A stretch of 61,254 bases of DNA from Prevotella sp. GTDB taxonomy: Bacteria; Bacteroidota; Bacteroidia; Bacteroidales; Bacteroidaceae. How positions within the stretch are numbered: the stretch's first letter is position 1; every line of letters begins with the position of its first letter. The translations under genes were made by a program, and so were the position numbers. Under the pieces are notes generated by a model. It had not been told where the DNA came from. It ran no database searches and saw only the letters and a list, made by a program, of their open reading frames with translations. Where the stretch lies: NCBI GenBank assembly GCA_017650905.1, contig JAGCDZ010000026.1, forward strand, positions 1 through 61,254, given 5' to 3'. Positions 1 through 9,600 of the stretch are shown in pieces.

Positions 1-53
1 AAAGAGAGGCGGCACGCGACTGGAAGAAGCCAACACAAAAACTAGACAAAATT

Positions 54-400
54 ATGGCAGTAAGAAAAATTGCATTTCCTGTTGTTTATCAACAGAACCA
101 GAATGATCAGTCATCCGCTTACGGTAAGTACTACCCGAAGCTTCGCACTGACGATCAGCACCAGCGGTAGCGGTTCGGCAACTATCAGTCACGATGGTAA
201 TGCTGTGACCTTGGGCGCAAGCCTGAACGAGGACGATGAGGTGGAGATCAGTATCACGCCTGCAGAGGACCAGGTGCCTACGGCTACGCTGAACGGCTCA
301 GAGGTGGAGCTCACTGAGAGCGGTGGTGTGTAGGCGTCTAACCAAGATGCCGGCCTTTTTGAGCCTTATTCTGAAAGCGCCTGAAGAAAAAGTAACGTAA
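54..400 (+). pseudogene. Decayed HU-like DNA-binding protein gene
   Basis: An ATG at 54 opens a frame reading MAVRKIAFPVVYQQNQ, with an AYGKYYP motif further on, and stops at 170. This start resembles the N-terminus of Bacteroidetes HU-like DNA-binding proteins. From about 140 the family's C-terminal beta-rich segment (TISTSGSGSATIS, later DDEVEISITP and PTATLNG) continues in another frame until a stop at 331-333. A third frame then carries a plausible tail (MPAFLSLILKAPEE) that stops at 398-400. The central HU core of about 100 residues is missing. I read this as one ancestral gene with an internal deletion, a nonsense change and at least two frame changes. The family call is from recognition of the pattern; decay is seen directly in the frame breaks. 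Confidence 0.6.
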
Positions 401-403
401 CGT

Positions 404-434
404 TTTGAGGTTTCAGCTATTTTCTTTATCTTTG
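404..434 (+). promoter_or_regulatory. Bacteroidetes-type promoter of the LolA-like gene
   Basis: TTTG at 404-407 and TATCTTTG at 427-434 are separated by 19 nt, matching the Bacteroidetes -33/-7 consensus. The ATG lies at 458, giving a leader of roughly 20 nt. The promoter follows directly after the decayed gene, so the LolA-like gene has its own start. Confidence 0.75.
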
Positions 435-457
435 TCGGCAAATATTAAAATAAATAT

Positions 458-1105
458 ATGAGAAGGGTTCTGGTAATGGCCGTAGTCGTCATGATGGCTA
501 CGATGAGCGCGATGGCGCAGTTCCCCGCCAACGTGAAGGATGTGCTGGACAAGTGCAACGAGAAGATGGACAACCCCGCTGGGCTGGTGATGGACATCTC
601 GATGAAAATGAAATTGCTCGTGTTTTCCGGAAACGGCACCATGAAATGGTACACCAAGGGTGACAAGAGCTTCACTGTGTCGACCATGAAAGTCCTGGGG
701 CATGAGGTCAGAGAGGAATTGGGGTTCGACGGCCAGCAGGAATGGAATTTCACATCTGCAGAGAGCAAAAAAGAGAAGGACTCGCTGATCATCACCAAGA
801 CCACTGCTGCCTCGAAGAACGATTTCGGCATTGATATTGATTACGATAAAATGTACAAAACAGCAAAGATGAGCGAGAAAGGACTCTATTATGTCATCGA
901 TTTCTCGAATCCTATAGATCCTAAGGCGCCCAAGAAAATGACGGTGAAAATAGCCAAAGACAGCTACTACCTGCGCGAGATGTCCACATCAATGAGTGGG
1001 GCCAAGGTGACGATAACCGTGACGAAAGTGACGAAGGGCTGCAGCGACAACTGGTTTAAGCTGGACATGAACCGCTATAAGAACGCCGTCGTGGTAAGGC
1101 GGTAG
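458..1105 (+). CDS. LolA-like outer-membrane lipoprotein carrier family protein
   Basis: The protein has 215 residues. A signal peptide (MRRVLVMAVVVMMATMSAMA, cleavage near residue 20) points to the periplasm. The mature part looks like the LolA-like fold of Bacteroidetes: an amphipathic start (FPANVKDVLDKCNEKMDNP), then repeated beta-strands such as GNGTMKWYTKGDKSF and the GFDGQQEWNF turn. Proteins of this group are predicted to bind acyl chains of lipoproteins, or other lipids, during transit to the outer membrane. The gene is monocistronic, with its own promoter, and converges on the operon that ends at 1177. The exact cargo cannot be read from the sequence. Confidence 0.7.
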   Translation: MRRVLVMAVVVMMATMSAMAQFPANVKDVLDKCNEKMDNPAGLVMDISMKMKLLVFSGNGTMKWYTKGDKSFTVSTMKVLGHEVREELGFDGQQEWNFTSAESKKEKDSLIITKTTAASKNDFGIDIDYDKMYKTAKMSEKGLYYVIDFSNPIDPKAPKKMTVKIAKDSYYLREMSTSMSGAKVTITVTKVTKGCSDNWFKLDMNRYKNAVVVRR

Positions 1106-1121
1106 TGCAAACCTTATTGAC

Positions 1122-1146
1122 AAAAAAAGGCCCTCAGATGAGGGCC
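1122..1146 (-). terminator. Rho-independent terminator of the glycosidase operon
   Basis: The perfect hairpin GGCCCTC-AGAT-GAGGGCC (1129-1146) is bordered on its left by seven A residues (1122-1128). Read on the minus strand this is a stem followed by seven U, about 30 nt after the GH2 stop. On the plus strand no U-run follows, so it mainly serves the leftward operon. Confidence 0.85.
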
Positions 1147-1176
1147 AAACAATCTATAAGCTTTACTATGAATGAT

Positions 1177-3630
1177 TCAGAATCTGATGACGTCAGACTG
1201 AAGGGTGGGTGATTTAGCAGTGATGGAGCCCTTGCCTGATACCACCACCATGCACTTGCCGAAGAAAGCTTTGCGCTGGGGAGCCGTGAAACGTTCCATC
1301 GAAGTCTGGCAACCATTGTCTGTGCCTAAGATTCTGCTATCGCCCTCTCCTACAAAGTAGATCTGGTCCTCAGCCCAAGGACAGAGGTTGCCGTCCTTAT
1401 CGACCACCTCGGCGGTGATGAAGGTCGTAGTCTTGCCCTGATAGTCTTTCGTGAGGCGGATCTTAGCTGGAGGGCCAGCAGTCTTGATGGTCTGTTCGCC
1501 AGTGACCTTGCCATCCTTGCGTGCCACCACCTTCACCTCACCGGGATCGAAGACAACGCGCCAACCTACGTGGTATTCTGTATTCAGGCTTGTCTTCGTG
1601 TTGTGACGATCGTAGCGATGTTCAGGATTCTCTGCTGTCTTACGACGCACACCCTGGCTCTTGCCGTTGATGAAGAGCTCCACCTCATCGGCATTGTTAT
1701 AGTAGCACCACATATCAATCTCGTCGCCAGGCACCCAGTTCCAATGGGGGAAGAGGTGCAGCACGGGGGTAGCAGTCCACTCGCTCTGGTACATGTAATA
1801 ACTGTCCTTGGGGAAGCCTGCCAGATCGATGATGCCGAAGTAGCTGGAGCGAGCAGGGAAGCCATAGGGCGTAGGTTCGCCGATATAGTCCCAACCTGTC
1901 CAGATATACTGCCCACCTACGAAATCGTTGTGCTTCACCACATCCCAGGTCTCTTCGTGCGTTGAACTCCATGAGGCGTGGAAGTTATCGTAAGAGGAAC
2001 ACATATACGAGGGGTCGGTATAGGGCAGATACCACTCCTGCGGGGCCCAGGTAATCTCGTCGGAAGGCATCTTGTAATAGCCACGCGTCTGCAAAGCCGA
2101 CACACTCTCAGAGAAGATGAAGGGCTTACCAGGGAAGTTCTTCGGCACATCCTTCACCCACTGATGGTGATAGTTGAAGCCGATGATGTCGATGGCACCG
2201 CTCTTGAAGAGGTGGTTGTTGGGCGAGGGCTCATTACAGCCTGCGAGAATGGGGCGCCCTTCGCCGTCGTTACGCTTGATAATGTCAGCCAGATGGATGG
2301 TCAACAGCGAGTTGGGACTCAATTCGCCATCTTTCGCCAGTGTCGAAGCATCGCGAGTAGCATTCAGCAAGAGGTTGGCCTGCTCGAGTGTCAGCTGGTC
2401 ATTGCCACTACCTGCCCACTGCTCGAGCACCTCGTTGCCGATAGACCACATAAGGATGCAGGGATGGTTGCGGTCGCGCACAACGAGGTCGGTCAGGTCG
2501 CGCTCGTGCCACTCGTCGAAGAAACGGGCATAGTCGTTCTGTGTCTTTTTGCGTCGCCACATGTCGAAACTCTCGTCCATGACAATGAGACCCATGGTAT
2601 CGCACATGTTCAGCAGTTCAGGTGCAGGGGGATTGTGCGAACTGCGGATGGAGTTGACTCCCATCGCCTTGAGCTTTGAGAGCTTGCGGTGAAGGGCATC
2701 CTCGTTGAGGGCTGCACCCAGGCAACCGAAGTCGTGATGCTCGCAGACACCGTTGAGTTTGAAGTTCTTGCCGTTGAGCCAGAAGCCCGTAGCGGCATCG
2801 AAACGGAAGGAGCGGAAGCCTGTGGTGGTCTCGTAAGTATCGACCACCTTGCCACCCACTTTCACTTGCGTGCGTACCTTATATATATAAGGGGTCTCAC
2901 ACGACCAGAGCATCGGTTTGGCAACGGTGATGACAGACTTCAGGCCCTTCGACTTGCCGACGACCTTTCCTTTGGGGTCGATGAGGGTGTTTTCAACCGT
3001 GCCCTGACCTTTCAACGTCACCTCGATATTGAGCCGGCCTTTACCTTTGACAACGCTACTGCTGGCATTGACACCCCAATGGGCGACATGAACAGGAGCG
3101 GTGGTAGTGAGCCACACATGACGATAGATGCCACAACCGCTGTACCAGCGCGAATTAGGCTGATCGGAGTTGTTGACGCGGACTGCCACCACATTGTCGC
3201 CCTCATGCACATAGGGTGTGATGTCGTACTCGAAGCTCGAATAGCCGTAAGGACGATGACCTACTTCCTTGCCATTGACATAGACGGTGGAATTCATATA
3301 GACACCATCGAACTCTATAAAGTATTGAAGACTTGAAGGATTGGAAGATTGTTGTTCATCAATCTTAAAATGCTTGCGATACCAGCCGATGCCGCCAGGA
3401 AGGGCTCCCCCACCCGCACCGCTGGGATTGCTGACATAGAAGTCGCCCTCGATGGCCCAGTCGTGGGGCACATCAAGTTTTCTCCATCGGCTATCGTCAA
3501 AATCTGCCTTAGCCATGATGATGGAGTCACCCAGATTAAAGCGCCAGTTCTTATCGAAACACTGGCGGTCGCGGGCCTGAACGGTTGTCAGTCCACAAAG
3601 GACGCACACAAATAATAATATTCTCTTCAT
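1177..3630 (-). CDS. Glycoside hydrolase family 2 beta-galactosidase-like enzyme
   Basis: This 817-residue protein begins with a signal peptide (MKRILLFVCVLCGLTTVQA) and acts in the periplasm or at the outer membrane. It has the GH2 order: sugar-binding jelly roll (about 25-180), Ig-like domain (to about 285), a TIM barrel opening at GFWLNGKNFKLNGVCEHHD, then C-terminal Ig-like domains typical of the DUF4982-containing bacterial beta-galactosidases. The acid/base Glu is E400 in MWSIGNE and the nucleophile is E508 in PFIFSES. It is the last gene of a four-gene operon, 3 nt after the GH31 gene and before a terminator. Beside an alpha-xylosidase-like enzyme, a likely job is removing galactose from xyloglucan oligosaccharides. 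The substrate is inferred; other beta-glycosides are possible. Confidence 0.85.
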   Translation of the reverse strand: MKRILLFVCVLCGLTTVQARDRQCFDKNWRFNLGDSIIMAKADFDDSRWRKLDVPHDWAIEGDFYVSNPSGAGGGALPGGIGWYRKHFKIDEQQSSNPSSLQYFIEFDGVYMNSTVYVNGKEVGHRPYGYSSFEYDITPYVHEGDNVVAVRVNNSDQPNSRWYSGCGIYRHVWLTTTAPVHVAHWGVNASSSVVKGKGRLNIEVTLKGQGTVENTLIDPKGKVVGKSKGLKSVITVAKPMLWSCETPYIYKVRTQVKVGGKVVDTYETTTGFRSFRFDAATGFWLNGKNFKLNGVCEHHDFGCLGAALNEDALHRKLSKLKAMGVNSIRSSHNPPAPELLNMCDTMGLIVMDESFDMWRRKKTQNDYARFFDEWHERDLTDLVVRDRNHPCILMWSIGNEVLEQWAGSGNDQLTLEQANLLLNATRDASTLAKDGELSPNSLLTIHLADIIKRNDGEGRPILAGCNEPSPNNHLFKSGAIDIIGFNYHHQWVKDVPKNFPGKPFIFSESVSALQTRGYYKMPSDEITWAPQEWYLPYTDPSYMCSSYDNFHASWSSTHEETWDVVKHNDFVGGQYIWTGWDYIGEPTPYGFPARSSYFGIIDLAGFPKDSYYMYQSEWTATPVLHLFPHWNWVPGDEIDMWCYYNNADEVELFINGKSQGVRRKTAENPEHRYDRHNTKTSLNTEYHVGWRVVFDPGEVKVVARKDGKVTGEQTIKTAGPPAKIRLTKDYQGKTTTFITAEVVDKDGNLCPWAEDQIYFVGEGDSRILGTDNGCQTSMERFTAPQRKAFFGKCMVVVSGKGSITAKSPTLQSDVIRF

Positions 3631-3633
3631 ACG

Positions 3634-6600
3634 TTACAATTGCATAGTTATTGCCTTACCATTATAATTCACGAGCTTGCCAGCGGGATTGTCGAGGTTG
3701 AGGGGCTGGGGAGCATCCTTCGAAATCAGGACCACATTGAACTGACGGTTCTTCAGCATACCAGCGAACTGACCCTTGCGGGCAGAAAAGCTAACCGTCT
3801 TGGCAGCATCGTTGTAAGTGATATCGATGGTGGCATACTTACCCTTCTCGTAGTTATAATTGGTGCCCTCGTCCTCGTAGAGCTGGAAGGAGCCGTTCTG
3901 ACCTGCGTAGACATAGAGATTGATGAATTCTGCGGGTTTTTCATCGCTCCACTCCATCTCTGGACCGAAGGGGATGATGGCACCCTCGCGTACGAAGACG
4001 GGAATCTGCTCGTAAGGGGCATCGACCACGAGTATCTGACCTCCCTCGATATATTCATTGGTGTAGAGGTTGTACCAACCACACTGCTTGGGGAAGTAGA
4101 CACTGCGGTTGCGGGCCTTGTAGTAGCCCACAGGACAAGCCATCAGCGCAGGGCCGAACATCCACTGGTTGCCGATATTCTCCACATCCTTATCACCGTT
4201 GAAGTCCATCACCAAAGCACGCATCAGGGTGTAGTCCTTGAAATGTGCCCATCCGGCCATCGAATAGAGATAAGGCATCAGGCGATAACGCAGTTTGTCG
4301 TAATAGACGAACGACTTGTAGGCGGGGTGATCATCTGGTGCGATGTTCCAGATCTCACGCAACGGCCACTGGCCATGAGAGCGGAACAGGGGGATGAAGG
4401 TGCCGAACTGGTTCCAGCGGGTCTGCAGCTCGCGCCACTCTTTCAGATCCTCGTTCTCCACCTTCGTGCGGTCGTAGGCCTGCTGAGCAGCCACATAACG
4501 GTTCTCCACACAGAAGCCGCCCTGATCCATACCCCAGAAGGGGATGCCGGAGATGGAATAGTTCAAACCGGCCGTCATCTGGGCACGCATATCCTCCCAG
4601 CGGGTGCCGATATCGCCGCTCCACGTAGCCGTAGAGAAGCGCTGTTCGCCAGCAAAACCGCTACGTGTGAGCAGGAATACTCTTGGCTCGTTGGCCTTGC
4701 CCTTATAGACACTACGCTGACCATTATAGATAGCGTCAGCATTCACCGTTGAGTAAGCATTGAAATACTCTGTGGAGGTGCCGAGGGCTGTGGGGCCACT
4801 AAGAGCCTTGCGATACCACATCGGCGTGCAATCGCGCACGTTTGGCTCAGAAGCATCCATCCACCAAGCGTCGACCTTTGACGTTGATTTGCCAGAGAGA
4901 CCGGTATAGAGCTTTTCGTCCATCTGGCGCCAGAACATCTTGCGGGCACCTGTATCATAAGCATCGTAGAAACCATTCGTGTAGCCTGGTCCTACCCAGT
5001 CGTGAATATCATCCGTCGGACTCTGGATATACATCCAGCCCTTAGCATCGAGCTCTTTGTAGTTATCCGTATTGCAATAGAACTTAGGCCATACGGAAAT
5101 CATGAAACGGCCATGCATCTGATGGACATTATCGAGCATCTGCTGCGGATTCGGATAGCGCGAGGCTTCGAACTCATGACTACCCCACTGATCCTCGGGC
5201 CAGTAGTTCCAGTCCTGTACAATATTGTCGATGGGGATATGACGCTTGCGGAACTCAGCCAGCGTGCTCTCGACTTCCTCAGAGGTCTTGTAACGCTCAC
5301 GACTCTGCCAGAAGCCCAGCACCCATTTGGGATAGAGCGAGGCCTTACCCGTGAGGGTGCGATAGCCGGAAATCACCTGATCGAGATTCTCGCCAGCGAT
5401 GAAATAATAGTCCATATCCTTAGCCATCTCGCTCCAGACGGAGAGTTTTCCACGCTCCTCATCACTGCGAGGCTCGGCAACGCGCAAACCGCAGTAGGAC
5501 TCGCCACCATCGGGTTGCCACTCGATACGCAACTGGACCCTCTTTTTCTTCTCCAGTTCGACGGCAAACTTATAGGCATTAGGATTCCAGGCTGTGCGCC
5601 AACGCTCAGGCACCACCTCCTTGCCATCGATATACACCTTGATATAGCCGGCATAATAGAGGATGAACTGGAAGAGCTCCTTCTGACCTTTGCACTCGCA
5701 TTTACCTTTACAGTCGCATTTGCCACCATCACAGCACTTGGGCTCGATGAAACCCTCGTAAATGACATTGGCACCAGCCAACTGGAAGCCCTTCGGCAGA
5801 TTCTTGATGCCGCCATTATCGGTCTTCAGGGCAATCTCCGACTTTGCAGGCGTACCGTATTCATAATAGATGCTGTCCTCATCGCGCACGAGCTTTTTGC
5901 CCATACGGTCTATGTATGTACCAGTAAGATGACCTTTCTTGCCCTGTTTATCGTAGAGACGGAAGGCTTGATTCAGCTGGAGATAGTCGTTGGGATTACC
6001 AAAACGGCAGAACGAATACGAATCCCAGAGGATACCGTAGTTTTTGTTCGAGAGCACAAAAGGAATCGAGACCTTCGTATTATACTGGAAGAGGTCTTCA
6101 TTCTTGCCCTTCATGTTGAACTCCTCACTCTGATGCTGACCTAAGCCATAGAAAGCCTCATCGTCAGGGCTATCGAACTTCATCTGCCAAGTGAGGCCAT
6201 GCTTCTGTTCCTCGGGCACCGTATAGCCCGTCTTGATGCCCAGCTCACGCTCAGGCACCGTGAAGTCCCAGAACTGCTTACCATCCTTGGCTTCTTTCAG
6301 AAGCTGATTACCATCGGCATCGAAAAAAGTGATTTCGCCATTTTCCGTATCGACCACCGCCTTCACATTCTTGGCCTTCACCGTCACTTTGTCGTCGTCC
6401 TCATCGATGTCGACATCTTTCGGGGGTGCTGCCTGGGGCACGATCATCAGACTGGCGGGTTTATCGGGCAATGCCTCCTTCGACGTTGTTCGCACGCGAA
6501 TGATGTTGTCGTTAATCACCTCTAAACGGATCACCTTTGCCTGACCGCCATCAGGACGGATTGTCACATGGTTTCCACTCATCTGCACATCATCTGCCAT

Positions 6601-6651
6601 CAACATTGTTGTTGCCAGCAGGGCAGACATCATACATAATAATCTCTTCAT
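3634..6651 (-). CDS. GH31 alpha-xylosidase-like enzyme with PA14 insert
   Basis: This 1005-residue exported enzyme has a signal peptide at about 1-19. It has an N-terminal beta-sandwich, a PA14 domain inserted at about 295-395 (LFQFILYYAGYIKVYIDGK, WNPNAY, EWQPDGGESY), and a GH31 barrel from about 440 (PKWVLGFWQSRERYKT). The nucleophile is D599 in WWMDASEPN and the acid/base is D680 in ATWSGDIG. The PA14 insert and the WQSRERYKT start recall alpha-xylosidases of xyloglucan loci, which release xylose from isoprimeverose and larger oligosaccharides; alpha-glucosidase is the alternative. The PA14 domain carries an odd stretch with six Cys in 15 residues (306-320, CCDGGKCDCKGKCEC). The gene lies 15 nt after the receptor gene and 3 nt before the GH2 gene. 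Confidence 0.85.
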   Translation of the reverse strand: MKRLLCMMSALLATTMLMADDVQMSGNHVTIRPDGGQAKVIRLEVINDNIIRVRTTSKEALPDKPASLMIVPQAAPPKDVDIDEDDDKVTVKAKNVKAVVDTENGEITFFDADGNQLLKEAKDGKQFWDFTVPERELGIKTGYTVPEEQKHGLTWQMKFDSPDDEAFYGLGQHQSEEFNMKGKNEDLFQYNTKVSIPFVLSNKNYGILWDSYSFCRFGNPNDYLQLNQAFRLYDKQGKKGHLTGTYIDRMGKKLVRDEDSIYYEYGTPAKSEIALKTDNGGIKNLPKGFQLAGANVIYEGFIEPKCCDGGKCDCKGKCECKGQKELFQFILYYAGYIKVYIDGKEVVPERWRTAWNPNAYKFAVELEKKKRVQLRIEWQPDGGESYCGLRVAEPRSDEERGKLSVWSEMAKDMDYYFIAGENLDQVISGYRTLTGKASLYPKWVLGFWQSRERYKTSEEVESTLAEFRKRHIPIDNIVQDWNYWPEDQWGSHEFEASRYPNPQQMLDNVHQMHGRFMISVWPKFYCNTDNYKELDAKGWMYIQSPTDDIHDWVGPGYTNGFYDAYDTGARKMFWRQMDEKLYTGLSGKSTSKVDAWWMDASEPNVRDCTPMWYRKALSGPTALGTSTEYFNAYSTVNADAIYNGQRSVYKGKANEPRVFLLTRSGFAGEQRFSTATWSGDIGTRWEDMRAQMTAGLNYSISGIPFWGMDQGGFCVENRYVAAQQAYDRTKVENEDLKEWRELQTRWNQFGTFIPLFRSHGQWPLREIWNIAPDDHPAYKSFVYYDKLRYRLMPYLYSMAGWAHFKDYTLMRALVMDFNGDKDVENIGNQWMFGPALMACPVGYYKARNRSVYFPKQCGWYNLYTNEYIEGGQILVVDAPYEQIPVFVREGAIIPFGPEMEWSDEKPAEFINLYVYAGQNGSFQLYEDEGTNYNYEKGKYATIDITYNDAAKTVSFSARKGQFAGMLKNRQFNVVLISKDAPQPLNLDNPAGKLVNYNGKAITMQL

Positions 6652-6666
6652 TTTTGTATTTCGTTT

Positions 6667-9600
6667 TTAGGATTCGTCTTCAATAATCGTCGCCTCTTCG
6701 ATCTCTGGGTCCTCCACAGGCAGCGTGATGGTAAACACCGTACCGCCTCCAGGATTATCATCGGCCTTGATGGTGCCATGATGGGCATCGACAATCTGTT
6801 TCACCACATCGAGTCCGATGCCTTCATCCTCACTGTCACCACCGATATAGGGTTCAAACATGTGAGGCTTTGACTCCTCGGGGATACCAATACCATTATC
6901 GGCTATCAATAGAGCCACCTTGTCGTCAGAAGGCTTCAAGGCCGTCACCTGTACCCTGCAATATGACGACGTGAACTTCACTGAGTTCGACAACAGGATA
7001 TCTAATGCCTTGCGGATCTGTTCTTCATCGAATGACATAGGAATAGATTCGAGCGGAGAACCGAAGGTAATGTTCATTTTCTTGTCCTCAGATGCCTTGA
7101 AATTCTCACAGAGATTCTTCAGGAAGGCCACTATGTCACCCTCCGAGCGATGGAGCTCTATTTTCGGAAGTTCCGGAGTTGCCGGGATTTCCGGATCAAT
7201 GGCATCCGACTCATGGATGACCTCTACAGGTTCTTCTGTGGGACTCTTCTGGAAACGCATGCCTTCTTTCTGCATCTGAGCACGCATCTCACTCATCCAC
7301 TGGCGCTTCTCCACGTCGCGCTGTAACTGCTCCAGTTGGGCCCTTTCCGTCAGTTTCTTCTGATACCACTTTATAAACAGCCATGCGCCGGCGGCAATGA
7401 GAATCATGTAGAGCAAAATCATCCAGCGCGTGCGATACAGCGGCGGGCGGATGGTGATGTCGAGCTGACTCTCCTCTGCACCTAATGAACCGTCATCGTT
7501 GAGAATACGCACACAAAGGGTATAGGAGCCTGCACGCAATGAGTTGTAAGTGATATTCGGGTTCAGCTCCGAGGTCTTCACCCAGTTTTCGTTGAAGCCT
7601 TCCAACTTATAGGCAAAGCGTTTGTGGTTGTTGATACGAGCCTCGTTGGTGGCCAATTGAATAGTAAACTGGTCGTTATACTTCAAAGTCAACTCCCTGC
7701 ACACATCGAGTGCTTCATCGAGAATCACGCGGCCATTGAACTTCTTGCCGACTTCCACATCCTGATCGAAGATCTGCAAGCCACTGAATACAGGACGCTC
7801 CTTGCTCTGGTTATCTTCCAACAAGGCCGGATTGATGATGTCGAGACCGGCTTGTCCACCAATAAGTATCTTACCATCGCGTGTGAGCCAGGTGGAACGC
7901 TGATTGTAGGTAGCCTTCTGCAGACCATCGCGGCTACTGAAACTTCGAATATTGAACAGCCAGGTGCCGTCGTCTTGCTTCTGGGGGATAATCTTCGAGA
8001 CACCGTGATCGGTGATTACCCAGACTGCGTGCTGCCGGTCTTCAACAATGGAGTTAACACCTGAACTGGATAGTCCGTCCGTCATATCAATGAGTTTCTG
8101 GAACTTGGTCTGTGGATCGTAGGCAATCACACCTACGTTAGAACCATGCCAAATCAATCCGCGACTATCCTCAATAACATAATTCGTATTACCTACGCTG
8201 ACATTTACATTGGGATTCTCAGGAATCTCCTGATTCACCAGTTTGTGGCTCACGGGATTCACCAAGGAATAGAAGTGGTTCGAACCAACCATCAACCAAC
8301 CCTTCTTGTTCCATTCGACGGATGTCAGGTAGTCGTAAGGCACATTGGTGTTATGGGTGTCCCATGTGGTGTACTTCTTTGTCTTCGGATCCCACATCTG
8401 CAGACCACCACCCAAAGTACTGAACCAGAGACGGCCCCACTTGTCCTCGGTAAGCGCCCAGACACTGTTGTTGGCCAATCCGCCTGGCGAAGCCTGCACG
8501 TTGATGATATGTGCCTGTGTGGGATCAGAAGCCGAAGGGATAGCATGGGTCAGACCACCGTTGTAGGAACCAAACCAAAGGGTGCCGTCGCTCGCAGCCC
8601 AGGAGCCCACAACGATATTACTCACTAGTCCGCTATTATCCTTCGTGAAATGGTTTACCACCTCGCCCGTCTTAGGATTATACACCAGGATACCCTGGTC
8701 GTTGGTGCCCAACCAATAGTTGCCAGCCTTATCCTCGCAGGCGGTTGTGACATCACCCAGATCGACGCTCTTCAAACTGGCGAGGCCTCGGATATACTGG
8801 TTGACGCCGTTCTTAAAGGAACCAATCCAAATACTACCGTCGTCGGCCTGATAGATGTTACGAAGGGTGTTATCGCTAATGGAAGTCTCGTCGTACTTAT
8901 TGTTCATGAACTGCTTCCATTGTTTGTTCTTCATATCGATGACCACCACAGCATCATGATCGCACACCAGCCAGAGCCAGTCGTTCTCGTCGACAAGGAG
9001 GCACCAAACCTGAAGTGAAGTAGGAACGCTTTCAACACCTTTGGTGGCCAGATAGTCTAGCATCGTATACCATTTCTTGGTCTTATACTCATGGACATAC
9101 ACAAAAGACAACACGTTACACCATATATTCATGTCTTTGTCGACATAGAGTCTGTACTCCTGACTATCGATGCCACTCGCTTCATACATCCAACGGTCTA
9201 TCCACTCTACCTCGCCTTTGTCACCATTCAGGCAGACCAGTTCACCATTGTTGGTGACGACCAGCAATCTGTCGCCGTATTCCGCTACTGTAGAGATGCC
9301 GAAATTGGGCGAGAACTCGTTTATGCCGAAGCCCATCTTGATGGTGGTAATCTTGTTTTTCTTGGCATGAGGATGATAGCAATAGATGGCTTTCTCAAAA
9401 TCCTTCACCCAGATATTCTTCTTCGAGTCGATATGCAGCCACTCCACATTACAGTTCAAGCCCAGTTTGGCTAGCGCCCTGGAGGCCTTGCGCTCGAAGG
9501 TCTCTTTCACGGGATCATACACACAATAGTTCATGCCCTGCCGCATCCAAAGTTGGCCTTCTGAATCTTCAAACACACGATCCGTGTAATTGTCGCGCAT

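Noticed and set aside
1978-3336. Plus-strand open frames opposite the GH2 gene
   Set aside because: Shadows of the GH2 coding region; no signal, motif or start context.
3640-6144. Long plus-strand open frames opposite the GH31 gene (3640-4752 and 5002-6144)
   Set aside because: They are the reverse complement of a clear GH31 gene, have no family features and no promoter; they arise from its codon bias.
6900-7250. Pseudo H-box (IHESDAID) as phospho-acceptor in the HATPase receptor
   Set aside because: It lies in a Pro/Glu-rich linker, not in a helical hairpin, and lacks the R-T-P part of the motif.
8860-8890. Frameshift or sequencing error removing the kinase parts of the receptors
   Set aside because: Both receptor frames end in normal stops followed after 11-15 nt by the next gene, and both have the same tail, so simple truncation at a frameshift is unlikely.
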